Below are positions 22,238 through 34,211 of a stretch of DNA of 64,000 nucleotides, piece after piece. The notes under the pieces were generated by a model. It made no database searches, was not told where the DNA came from, and saw nothing but the letters and a program-made list of their open reading frames with translations. The stretch comes from Macrobrachium rosenbergii. Taxonomy: Eukaryota > Arthropoda > Malacostraca > Decapoda > Palaemonidae. The DNA is taken from contig NC_089744.1 in NCBI RefSeq assembly GCF_040412425.1, positions 39,803,599 through 39,867,598 of the forward strand, given 5' to 3'. Position 1 is the first letter of the stretch. The number at the start of each line of letters is the position of its first letter. Made by a program: the position numbers and the translations under genes.

Positions 22238-25200
22238 GTAAGTACATGTCAGTACTCAATTAGAATACTGCTATGAATGCATGAACCCATGCAGAGTATT
22301 ATGTTAAGAGAAACTTAATATCAAACCATTTTTGGGCTGTCTATGTAATGTAATAGGCTACACAACAGCCAAATCCCAGCCCCACCCCTCCTTCGTATTT
22401 ATGTTAAACCTACTTCTGTTTTAACGATTTTTGTTATATGTATATGACAGTGACACGTGCATGTCGTTTTATTCGAAGTTCATTCTCTGTTGTGCAGAAA
22501 TTATTAAAGAATATCCGGATGTTTTTGATGTCAAGTTAACCGACTTCAGTATGATGACCTCATCGATATATTAAAACGAGTTGCCGTATAGTGTAGACGC
22601 TGGGTGTTCTAGTTTGATAATCAGCCCATCGTATTGGGCCTCTTTACTGTATTTTGATGCTTCATGTTCTTATTTTTCGTTTTTTAAAACTTTCCATATT
22701 CTGGGGATAGATTAAAATAAAAAAACAATAGTTAGCTTAATTGGTATCTTGTGTTTGTTTTTGGGTGGGGTGGGTCAAGGCATGCAAGTTTTGCTTTTAA
22801 ATTGATTTTTATTTTAGGTTGTGCTTGACGTTCGTTAATGATGTATGTTTTGTCATTATATATCGTATTGTTATAGATGAGCCTTGTATTTGGCTCTTGT
22901 ATTTATTCGCTGTGTATAGTGTAACGATGTTAGGCCGTCCCAGTTAAGTTACGACTGGCAATGATCAAAGAGCCAAATATAGCAGCCAATTTCGACGGTA
23001 CCTTGATTTTTGCGGATGCATTAAGTTTCTCCAGGAAAGGCTTATTTTATCTCTCCCTTAAGGGCATTTTATTTATGAGATTCATATCAGACATTATGTA
23101 CATGTCTACCGGAGTATTAATGGGATAAAAGAATAAATAGGGCGTATGGTTTGGTTGCCAGTTGCATTTGATAACACTTTCACCCAGCAAGACCGTGACA
23201 TATCCCACTGCTTCCCGGTAATGTGGAACTGGTCTCCACCCACTTTTTTCCCACGGCCGTTTCTGTCATTGCTTTGGAGAAAATCACCATCTGTAATTGA
23301 TTAGGCTTTCTTATAGATGTTTAGCGTTTTTGGTATCAACTGAAAATGAGAGTTTTCAATCAGAATGGATTGAGTCAGATGATTTGTCAGGTTCGCCGTT
23401 CTGGAAAAGACTATTAGAGTACGGTGAGCAGAAATTGAAATTTTACCACCTGAGACATTGTTTTTGGCATTATTTTTAAAATAAGAAATCAGAGATGAAG
23501 CGCAAATGTATGGCTTGCACTGTATAAAAAGCGAATGAATTAATGTGCTCATTTTTATTAAAGGTAGTGCTATCTTGTTAGAGTTAACCTATAAAGAAAA
23601 GTATCTCTGTGCACCAAAACTTTATTAGCAAAGAATCTGAAAAGATAACTAGAAAGAAGTCAGTAGTAAAATCATTAAAATAAAGAGTAATGCCGTCAGG
23701 TGTTGTTTGTCTAAATTTTGAAAGGCTCCTTATTGGATTAGTAAATGAAATAATTCTTTAAAAGGAATTTAACTTGTTAGCAGCGTTTCTTTGTAAATCC
23801 AAAGTTAGTAGGTAGCTAAATATCAAGAAAATAATGAAATTGTTACTATTTTTAGTAAGGCTTTGAGAAAATGACTTTACAATAGTAGTCAAGTTGTGGA
23901 AAGCTAGGTTATGATGTACCCCAATAAGACTAGAGACATGCAGTGCAAAATATTCTGTGGTGTAGAGGGGGTTGGGTGGAATTAGGATGTTTAATTACCA
24001 AAGTTAGGAGAAGGATGTTAAAATGATTGCAATTTGGTACATATCTATAGCCAGGTACTAGATATTGATTTTGAGGAATGAGAAGGAAGGAAAGGAAAAT
24101 ATATGTACAGTAATGATACATAGGAAGGCTGTGACAGAGGAGAGATGTTTTTTCAACAGTGTTATAATATTGCACATTTTATTCTGTATAATTTTTCACA
24201 ATTTTAATTACAAACTGTAGAGAGGGAGATGGATGGTGATCTGAAGAAATTTATTTTGTTTAATGTGTAACTGTAAATTTTGCTGTGAGAGGGAGAGAGA
24301 GAGAGAGTGGTTAGTGGCTATTTATAATAAAGTGAGAGAGAATGGAGCAATGGGGTGGGGCTGATTCATGAGAGAGAGAGAGACAGACAGACTCACTCAC
24401 TCATAACTGTGTGAAACTAAGAAAGTTTTCAGAAGTAAACTGGAAGCCAGAGTCCAGTGAAAATGGTGAGGGGAATTCCAGTTATGTTATACTTGTACAG
24501 TATGTATTGCATTTTGCATGGCATAGATGAATTCAAGACCTCTTATATATTGCTTTTTTGTCTTGTGCTCCATCAAAGTTTTATATATGTGTAAGCTAAG
24601 TTAACTGTTCCAACTTGTTAAATCTTTATTCATAGTCACGTAAAGTTCATAATAAAGGTTTACTGTAGACAAGTTTACAGTTCTAACTTTTTAAATCTTT
24701 ATAGCCTTTATAGTCCAGTAAATTCCATCATTGTACGTGTAGGGTGTACCAACACATGACTGTAATATAAGTGTTATTCAGGGATAAGTAATGATAATTT
24801 CACCCATGATAAATCATTTGATAAACTTGATTACTCCACACCCACTAACATTCCTGACTGACTACATCCTGCTCAGGGTCTACTCTCCTCCCTCCTATCC
24901 CCTAGTGTATGCTGCCTGCATGTCATGCCCCACCCCCCTGTTTCAGTTAGTGTCAGGTTTCATCTTGGACAACACCACTGGGTGCCATCATCCTCCAGTA
25001 TTTCAGCCCTAGAAACAGTGTAGGAAGTGCATTATGGGACTTCCCTTTCCTTTTAAAAGTACAGTAACTCAAATAGTACACTATTTTGATATTTTACTGT
25101 AATTATTTGTTAAAAACTCAGTGTGTTTTGGGTTTATAGGAGGTTAAACTCAGTTATTACAGCAGCATGCTGGTTGCACCCTTCATTGAATTTACACATC

Positions 25201-27529
25201 AGATTGGGTAGGTTTTTCATAGATTCCTTTATTGTGCTGTATACAGTATAGGTACTTTGTCTTTATTTTGTAAGGATGGAGAGACTCGAATGCTATTTTA
25301 GATTACTTATAGATTACTTTTGCATTGTAGCTGAGGTCCTAACTGTAGTATGTAGCCTAACTGAAACCAGGTTAATTTGTAATACAGTTGTTAATTTCTA
25401 CAACTTGTTCAGCTTAAAGTTGATTTAAATATTCTTTATTTTTAAAGTGATTTTACAAAATTTTTTTAGCATGCCAGTTTTTCACATATGCCCAAGGCAT
25501 CTTTTATTTCTCCCCTCATGTAGTACTTGGGAAAGGAGTGTTCAGTAGACCTACTCTGGCATATATTTTTTGGTATCTGCTTGTTCTTATTGCTACTTTA
25601 GGAAGTTTAATATTCTTTATGTCTCTGGTTTCAAAATTGAATAAGCAGTTGAGGAGACCGTGTGACTAAGGCACAGTATTATTTTTCTTATCATTTTAAT
25701 TATCAGTATTGAATGCGGTTATCATTTTCATGAAAATTCTTGTGAAGTGAGATAATACTAGAAGGCAAGTGCATTATTGTAAAGTTGGGTATATTTTTTT
25801 TTTAGCAAGCACAATCAGATGGTAGCTTGTGATAGTGGATGTTTGAATATAAAGATCAGATACTTGATTATCCTGGTAGGTTTTATAATGGAGTATTGTG
25901 TGGTGTCCTCTTATTTATGACTCAGATGTTTGGGTATGAAACACTGTGGAGAATGTGACTCCTCACATTTAGTATATCTGCACTGACTTAAGATTTTAGA
26001 TACAGTATTCAGTACATTATTTGCCAGATTCAGCAGGTACTATGTGGGACTGATTGAGAATACAGTACTGTACTTTATTACGGTACAGTATAATACTGTA
26101 CTGTACTATATTTTAAAGCGGAGTTAATTTACCAAAGGAGTACTTTGATTTGTCAGCATATGTGCTGGTACTTTTTTTAATTTTAATTTTAATTTTTTTA
26201 ATTTATTATAGTTAATACTTGAAAATTCCATAAGTACATAAATAACTTTTACTTTATACAGTACCATGGTCTTATACAGCATTTTAGTGTTTTGAAACCG
26301 TCAGTAAATTTACCTTGATACAAATTTACAAAAACTTGTGTTGTAAAATTTTTCACTAGAGCTTGTTGTTTGATTTTGGTTTAACTTTTATCACATTGGA
26401 GTAGTTTTATGCTATGTTGGTTTGCTCACATTTATGATCTGCTATGCAAAGGAACCTTGATACCCATAGTATTATTTTTCTCATTAGGTTATTGTGTATT
26501 GTAAACTTTTCAGTTGAATACAGAGTATTGTTTGAGTAGTGGAAATTCATTGATAGTTTTATGTTTCTTATCTTATCAGTGTGATTACCAGTACTTAGAA
26601 AGGGATGATACAATAGTGGAGGAGGCCAGGTCCCAAAAACCACAAGTAAATGAAATTTCATGGGATAGTCAGTTGAGTTGCTCAGTAAGCAAGGTTATTG
26701 TTTTAGTTACAGAATAGCACTGACAGAGGTTTATAGTTTTAGATTATGACCAGATGTGAAGTGGGACTTTTTTGTCGTACTCTTTTAACAGCTAAATTTT
26801 GAAAGATGAAGAGGATGTAAATAATGTGGTATAACATCCATGTCCGTCACAGATGCAAGTGATAGGGAATGGGTAATACTGTGCACTACTGTATCTTTTA
26901 AAGTATTATATATCGTAAGCATCTAAGAACTAATATTACGGTGTACCAATGAAGAGTTTGACACACTTGGTGAGTTAAGCTTTTTAGAGGTTGATCATTG
27001 AAATTTAATTGGGTGAGAGATTAATTTTGGGTAAAGTGATAAAGTTTCTATATTTTCCACAGCTCTTATCACGGGCTTTTATGTACTTCCACATATTATT
27101 TTGGATTAGTTTTACCTACTAGTAAAGATAGCTTGCATCTTAACCTCAATGCATATTCAGGGCTTTATTCAGCTAAGATCCCAACACAAAGAATTGCAGA
27201 AGTCAACAGATAGGGTACACTGGGAACATCAAAAGTAAACAAATACAGCACAAACAACAGAAAAGAAAACAACCATTTGCTAATGACAAACACAACGTAG
27301 CTAAATATTCAGATAGGCTATTAAGGTAAATACCAATTTACCACATTCACCCTGACTTTATTAACACTGTTACAGTATAGCCTACCCTAAAAAACAAACT
27401 TACAAAAAAATTATATAACTCTTACAAAAATATGTCAGACGATCTACTGGACGAAGTATGTGTTGTGAATACCTAGAGGCAACTGACAGGTTGTCACCAT
27501 TATTTGCAGTTGGAATATTATCATTGATA
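22238..27529 (+). other. Intron 1, first part
   Basis: If exon 1 is correct, this is the 5' part of the first alpha-spectrin intron. It is AT-rich, with GA-repeats near 24290-24310 and 24370-24395 and a TACTGTAC-rich stretch near 26070-26110. I see no conserved coding segment or RNA gene. Confidence 0.5.
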
Positions 27530-29600
27530 GATTGTTCTATTTCCTGCATTTTAGAAGCATCTCCTTACTGACAGTTTCAACCTCAGGTAAATTGACATCA
27601 GTGTTTTCAGCAAGCTGTGTCTTGCCAGTCTCTGGTGATGAGGGCGCATCACGAGGATATTGTTCTAAATCACTGATAGCAACAGTATCTTCACGTCCAT
27701 CTTTAAATCTGATAAGCATGTATGAAGGGTTAGCTTCTAGCAATTGAACTTCCTCAAGAAGAGGATATTTCTTTCTGTGCACGTCTTCTCAAAAGAACAG
27801 TTCCCGATTCACACGGCCATGTGGGAAGACTTATTCCTGAAGAAATCTTTCACTGAAAGATGAACATTCTCTTACGAGGTGTCTCACTAGTAGCAGAATC
27901 CATTTCCCAAGCTGGTGCAGTAAATCATGAAATTTCAAGGCAAACATCACAGACATCCATACGACCCAAACAAAACGCTCACATTGGGCATTTCCAGTTG
28001 GATGATAGGGCATAGAACGACTTGTTGCAATGCCATGTTTAAGGGGGAACGATTTCAGTTCAGAGGACATAAAAGATGCTCTTCTATCAGAGTGCATTTA
28101 GTTTGGCAGAACAAAAATTGAGAATAGCTTAGTGAGACAAGAAATAATTTTTGTGGCAGTCATGGCCTTGCAAAGAAAGGTGAAAGGAACTCTATATTTG
28201 TCAACATTTATTAATATGGAGCGATTGCCAGCATGCGATGGGGATAGTAAACCCTTGAAATCAACATTTAAACAATCAAATGGTTTCATGGCTCATATTA
28301 GTTGTGCAGTTGGGGTGCGATAAAAGCTAGGTTTGCACTTGCTACAGGTCTGACAAAATGATATCCTTTTTACTTCCTCTGAAGAATAGGGAAAATTCCA
28401 AGTTCTGATGAAATGCATAAGCCCAGTAATTCCTGGATGGCAGAGCAGAGATTAACTACCACTGGATATTATTAATAGGTGAGCACAAATTTTGTGATAA
28501 AGCATCAGCTGCAGCGTCTAACTTACCAGGACTATGCTTGACATCAAGTGAATAGGGCATAAGTTCTACTTTCCATCGCAGAATCTTTTCTTTTTATTTT
28601 TTATTTTTCCTTTATGCTTGCCATCAAACATGAAAGAAACATATTATTGATCTGTTACCAGTGTGAAGTGCTTTCAAGTAAGATAATGGTGCCATTTCCT
28701 TACTGATTTGATGATTGCATAAGCCTCCTTTTCAACACTGTAATATCTTTGTTTAGCAGTAGTGAGGGATCTCGAGAAAAGGCCACTGGACATCCATCCT
28801 GGTTTAAAGTAGCTCCAATAGCAAAGTCAGATGCATTGGTTTCAACAGTAAAGAGCAAATTTTCGTCCACAGCAGCTTGTAACAGACAAGGATATGGCAT
28901 CCTTCAAATCATTGATAGCACCAACTGCCTCTGGAGAGAGTGGAAGAATGGTATTGATGAGAGGGTGAATCCTTTCAGAGAAATGAGGAATCCAGCGAGA
29001 ATAAAAAGCAGATAAGCCTGTCATCCGTTGCAGTGACTTCTCAGTCTGTGGAACAGATATGTTCATTAGGGTCTCTAGATGTGACAGATCAGGTTGTAGC
29101 TCATTATGACCAATTCATAGCCAAGTACAGGCAGTCCTCGGTTATCGGCGGGGGTTCAGTTCTGGGGGTGTGATGTTAACCGAAAATCGCCATTAACTGA
29201 AAATCGACAATTTCCAGCGCTTCTTCGGCGATTTTCGGGCTTATCGGCACCGAAAAGTGCCGATTTTCGGTTATCGGCGCCTCTGTTAGGTATGTATTGG
29301 TGCCAATACCAAATTATCGGTGCTGATAAGCGGAATTGGCGATTTTCGGCGCCGAAAATTGCCGATTTTCATCGCTAGACAAGCGCCATAAAACCGGATT
29401 GCCATTAACCGAGCCTGCTGTTAATCGGGGACTGCCTGTACACGAATAGAGTGAGAGGAAAGATCACACACAATGTCATTCACCATTGTGTTGTAATGAA
29501 GAGCTGCCTCCATAAACCTTTGGTGTGGTTGGCATTCAAAAAAGGAAACCGCTTGGTTGACCTGGATGTCCGATCTGTTTCACCCGTCCTCCATCAGGGG
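27530..29600 (-). pseudogene. Ty3/Gypsy retrotransposon pol fragment
   Basis: Read on the minus strand, the order is RT, RNase H, integrase. RT remains include SFFECQ and HQRFMEAALHYN (about 29550-29490), ELQPDLSHLETLM (29105-29066) and KSLQRMTGLSAFYSRWIPHF. RNase H shows ETNASDFAIGATLNQDG and, further on, GKLDAAADALSQNL. Integrase keeps all three catalytic residues: Asp in LNVDFKG, Asp in HSDR, Glu in GNAQCERF. A C-terminal LLEANPSYMLIRFKDGRED segment ends near 27537. Several frame changes and lost segments kill it, and no LTR or protease was recognised. A TA-flanked MITE splits the RT at 29126-29440. It lies antisense inside spectrin intron 1. Confidence 0.85.
29128..29438. mobile_element. 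TA-flanked palindromic MITE, copy A
   Basis: The ends CAGGCAGTCCTCGGTTATCG and, inverted, CAGGCAGTCCCCGATTAACA are flanked by TA on both sides (29126-29127, 29439-29440), as for Tc1/mariner-type MITEs. The interior is full of short mutually complementary segments (GATTTTCGG, CGAAAATCGCC), so the whole 311 bp could fold. There is no coding capacity. It interrupts the Gypsy RT, so it is younger than that insertion. The same family occurs at 58669-58953. Confidence 0.88.
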
Positions 29601-29713
29601 GGTCTTCAGTGTTTTAGTTATTGTTTGACTTCTTGCTGCTATAATGAATGGTGCTGCTTGGCATTCAGGGTTTTGGCTGTTACTCTGTTTCACCATATTG
29701 TTACCTTTAGTTT

Positions 29714-32700
29714 TTGTTGGATGCGATGTTCCCAACTGGAGTCAACACAAATAAGAATGTTAGGGTCTGCCACTGGGACTTTTGTGTAAACAGGATATAT
29801 TCAGGCAAAATAGATTGGCACTCTTGTATCAGTTGTAGGGGTCAAGAATGTGACCTTAACTTCAGGTGTGAGGAATGTAGGGAGTGTTACAACATAGTGA
29901 TGAAGAAATACTTCTTATTGGAATTTAAGTGGATATGCTGGGAAGGCAACTGATATGAGTAGGGCATAGGCCAGATACTTCCCTTGCGCCTCTTAAAATT
30001 AAAATATTCCTTCTTTCTACCCCAACCCACTTCTTTCTCTCCCTTCTCTGCCAGTTCAGCTTCCTGTTACCCCTACTGTAGCTCCATCTTCTGCTCCCCT
30101 TCAATTCAGAAAAAGGGGCTGGATGAGTAAGAACAGGATTTTATTCTGATTTTGGATTCAGTTAAGAGTTTGACTGAATCTGAGTTTGGTAAAGAAACTG
30201 GTTCCCACCCTTCGCGTTTTCCTCAGAGAGAAAAGGTGTTGATGGCCTCACCTGTCAGTAGTCTGAGCTCAGGACTGCCCTGAGCCAGTAGGAAGCCTCT
30301 ATTGCCAGGGAACTGGGTTGTGTCGTGGAGTGAGGTTTTTCTGTGCCCTCTGACACCTTTCTCTCCGTTGCAGATGACTGGTCATATTTCTCAGGCATTA
30401 AGGCCAGTTTGGTAAATGTAAGTTGATGCATCAGTTATCACCTTTCCTATTGTTAAGTTTAAATGGTAACAATATAGGTTTAGAGCTAGAACCTAGTTAT
30501 GTAGTAGGAGATTACCATACCAACAAGGTTACTGTTTCGTTTATTAAGAGTTCTGTTATCCAGGTTAATGTGTCCCAATCTATTTTTGAACCTATTCTTA
30601 CTTTTTCTACCTAGCAGTCTCAACTGGCTTATGCTGTACTCTAATCTGCTGCTTTCTCTTTTCTTCCAATAACGAAGGAATTGCCTCCTTAGTTTCCATC
30701 CTGCTTACTTCCTTTCTCCTTATAAACTTCATCTTCCCTCTGTTTCGTCTTAGTCTATTGAAGTTATGGCCCTTCCTCTTCTGCCATCTTGAATGTTTCT
30801 TTTGCTGCTCCTGCTGCCTCTTCAGAAGGTTCCTCCCTAGAAAGTAAACTAAATGCTATACTGGAAGTATTTTTGTAATGTGAACTGTCATCGTCTGGCA
30901 GTGTTATGAGATGGCTGGTGAGTCAGTCATGTTGGGCCTCACTGACTTCCCTCCCAGCTGTTCGCGCCCCCCTACTTGCTGCCCCTATGTCATTACTCTC
31001 TTGACTGCCTCTTGGCACCTTAGGTGTTACACAGCAAGAGTGTGTCCTCCCTACCACCCTTCCTCTTCACCTCACCTGTTGTTTTACTTGAGAAGTTGGT
31101 TTCTGTTGTCCTGGCTCCTGTGTTGGCACTTGCGTAGGATGAGTTTGAGGTGGAAGAGTCATCTTCAGTTTCTAGACAGCTCTTGGACAAATGTGCTTCT
31201 CTGTACCCTCATGTGGTTGAGGGTTTAGAGATGGTGGAGACTCAGTCTTTGTTGCATTCTAGCCAGTTGTCTCCTGGTAAAGCAACAAAAAGTTAAAGCT
31301 TTCTACCTTGGTTCAGGTGTGCTTTGAGGAAATTTCTCTTGTTCTGGTTGTGTAGAGCTGTCTCATGTTATACCTGTTCTGAAGCCACCTTCAGTTCAAG
31401 ATGGAGACTTCCTCACTTGTTTAGACCCAATGAAAGGAAGAACTTTCACTTAGTACTATTGCTCATTCATTATGCAAGCTTAAAGATTTTGTGTTACCTT
31501 AAATGCTATACTGGAAGTATTTTTGTAATGTGAACTGTCATTGTCTGGCAGTGTTAGGAGATGGCTGGTGATTACTGACATCTTGTGGAATAACTGACTT
31601 CCCTCCCAGCTTTATTGCCCCCTTCCTGCTGCCCATTGTCATTAACTTCTTGACTGGTTCCAGGTGTTACACAGCAAGTCAGTGACTATGTACAGTACAC
31701 CCTCCCTCTTCACCTCAGTTGCTTTACTTGAGAAGTTGGCACCTGCTGTTCTTCCTGTTTTAAATAGTTAGGGAGATGAGTTTGAGGTGGAAAGAGAATT
31801 TTGAAAACATCCTAGACAGCTCTTGGCATCAAATGGCCTTCCCTCTTTACCCTCATCTTTGAGGGTTTAGAGATGGTTCTTTGTTGCACAAGAAGTTGTC
31901 TCTGTTATAGCAACAAAAAGGTTAAAGGTCATTGAGTTCAGGTTTGCTTTGGAGGAAACCTCCTCTTGTTCTACTTTGCCTGAGCTGTTCTTGATACCTG
32001 TTCTGAAAATGTCCAAGATGGAGGAAACCACTTGTTTCCACCCAATGAAAGGAAGAACTTTCACATAGTACTATTTCCATTCATTATCCAGCAAAGATTT
32101 TTGTGACATAATGATTTAGTTTAATAGATTAGAGTTCTTGTTGCCTCAAGAGGGTGATTACTGACCATGTCAAATAACATTACACTATTTATTAATGCTT
32201 TATTCTTGTCTCTAATTTCAAAGGTTCTTTCTTTCAGAAGGGTGACTATGCTTTTACATGTATTTTCAGTCTGCTGCACGAGCACCTGCTCAGTTCTTCA
32301 ATTTTTAAATAGTTAGGGAGGATTTGTGCAATCAGGATTTTTGAAAACTGCTCTGTCAGGAACCAATGGCCTAGTCCTTTTTACCTTCATCTTTAGAAGG
32401 GATTCTGAGGGCACAAGAAGTCAAATCTGTTATAGAAGGTGGTCATTGAGTTAGTTTTGGAAACCTCCCCAGTCTTCTACTTTGCCTGATTCTTGTCCTG
32501 AAAATGTCCATGAGTTGGAAACCAGATGTTACAGTTTTTGACTGGCTTTTTCCATGGAGTCATCCAGCATAGTTCTGACAGCTGTTTAGTGTAATGATTA
32601 GATGAATTCTGTGCACATGAAGGACGCCTATTTCCATGTTCAAATAAATCTTCAGTATTTCAGGTATCTTTATTCTGTATTTGGTTTCTTTTTGGAGAAG

Positions 32701-32980
32701 TTTGTCAGGCACATCTCTGAAGCATATTTGAGAGTATTAGCTCATGATGAGGCCCATTTCATCTTGGGATCTGGGAACTGCTCTGTTTGGAAGACTGGCT
32801 AGTCCTTGCCAACTTAAGAAGGGATGCTGAGGGCCAAGGATCATTTACTTCGTCTTGTCAATCTTAAGCATTCTTATCAGCTGGTAAAGGTCACTGCTAG
32901 ATTGTAAATGTCTATCTCAGATGAGTTACAGTTTACAGGCTGGGGTGCCTTTATGGGGGATCTAGAGATACTGTATAAGG
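29714..32980 (+). pseudogene. Decayed DIRS-like retroelement (gag, RT, start of RNase H)
   Basis: A Cys-rich gag-type motif, CISCRGQECDLNFRCEECR, lies at about 29826-29882. Pro/Ser-rich frames follow (30000-31300) with DEFEVEESSSVSRQLLD. At 32602-32660 the RT motif KDAYFHVQI appears. A shifted frame near 32780 gives LEDWLVLA, standing where the DIRS RT active-site strand (YLDDWL) belongs. SDELQFTGWGAFMGDLEI at 32917-32970 matches the beginning of the RNase H domain of DIRS-type elements. The element is internally duplicated (30852-32110, partial third copy to 32600) and heavily mutated. Family assignment comes from motif order and memory of decapod DIRS/Ngaro elements. It is sense-oriented within spectrin intron 1. 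Confidence 0.6.
30852..32600. repeat. Tandem duplication, about 650 bp, plus a partial third copy
   Basis: AAATGCTATACTGGAAGTAT starts at 30852 and again at 31501, and the two following blocks correspond throughout, down to GAAAGGAAGAACTTTCAC near 31431 and 32047. A third, shorter version runs from about 32280 to 32600 (AATAGTTAGGGAGGATTTG and CTTTGCCTGATTCTTG). The downstream copies contain many small deletions relative to the first. Confidence 0.85.
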
Positions 32981-33882
32981 TTTAGTGTTAATCTAAAGTG
33001 TTTGGTTTGTTGTATATGTATATCAACTGCAAGGAAACTTATTAAATATTAAAATCAGTGAACCTGGAAAAGCATAACAAAGTACTATGCAGTATTTTTA
33101 AGATAAGTGAACTAAAAACTACAATTATCAGTATGCTGTACCAGCTGAAGCAGAGTGCTTTAATGCATTAAGACCTATGTGTAAACAGCATGTCAGCAGT
33201 TTCTTTCTCTTATTGTTTTCCCCCCCCTTCATATCATGAAGCTGAAAAATTTACGCTTCAAATAACAGTTGATGGTACCTATAGATGAGTCCTGTAAACA
33301 AAGTAATAGGGATGAATGAGCCTCTTGTAATCACTCAGCTAGTAACATGCAAAGTACCACATTTGAGATTTTAAACTTCAGAGCACTCCTGACTGTCTTT
33401 AATTAAGGGTTTGACCTCCCATAACCAGCTAGGGTCTAGAATGTATCTCGTCAGGTACTATGTCACTTGTTTTTTTGTTCTTGACAAAGGTTAATGAGTC
33501 CAGAGCTATAAATCTCCTTCCACTACTCCCACCCCTCCCAAATACCATGCTACTCTACAAAAGTTGTGGGAGTTCCATTGTTGTCAGAATGATTTTTGTG
33601 TCACATCAGATAGACCCCTGAGGGAACTGTAAACCTAGTTGTGAATGGCAGGTTTAGTTTATTATGTACATGATACTGCATAGTGTTGTAAGGAAATCAG
33701 GTAGAATATTTTTATCTTAAATCTGTTGTTAGATATATGGCACTGCTTGTAATTTTGTTGGTTTATTACTGCCCATAAAATTGAGTGAGTGAAAAACATT
33801 TTGGCAATGATTGTGATGCTTATTTTATGTGAATATTTTATCTTTGTGAAAAACTGCTTTAATATTAGATTTTATTTTGCAG
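32981..33882 (+). other. End of intron 1
   Basis: AT-rich intronic DNA without recognisable genes. It finishes with a good acceptor, TTTATTTTGCAG at 33871-33882. Confidence 0.6.
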
Positions 33883-34211
33883 GTTGTGGAATTCTTATTT
33901 TTCATAGAGTGTAAAGTTTTGCGATTGTGCCAATAGCCGTCATAAGCACAATAGCACACAATCTTTACAAAAGCAAGTTGGGATCAGTAGAATTATTAAG
34001 AGTTCTGCAGAAAGGATATCAAATTTGAGAGTACTTACAAAAACAGAAGTACATCAACATGGAGGGGAATGTTGTTGTAAAAGAAGTGCGGATCCTGGAG
34101 ACCGCTGAAGACATCCAGGATCGGCGAGACCAGGTTCTCTCAAGGTACTCCCAGTTTCGCTCAGATGCTCGTCTGAAGAGGGACAAGCTTGAAGACTCGC
34201 GAAAGTTCCAG
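33883..34211 (+). CDS. alpha-Spec: Alpha-spectrin exon 2: 5' UTR and residues 1-51
   Basis: The acceptor TTTATTTTGCAG precedes 33883; a weaker AG at 34009-34010 is an alternative. The leader of 176 bases has no ATG. Coding starts at 34059 with [14 protein letters not shown] and ends at the donor CAG|GTGAGT, phase 0. The segment [13 protein letters not shown] is the partial repeat (single helix) that binds the C-terminal partial repeat of beta-spectrin when tetramers form. Confidence 0.95.

Noticed and set aside
34009..34010. Alternative acceptor for exon 2 (TTCTGCAG)
   Set aside because: Weak pyrimidine tract compared with TTTATTTTGCAG at 33882; either choice leaves the protein unchanged.
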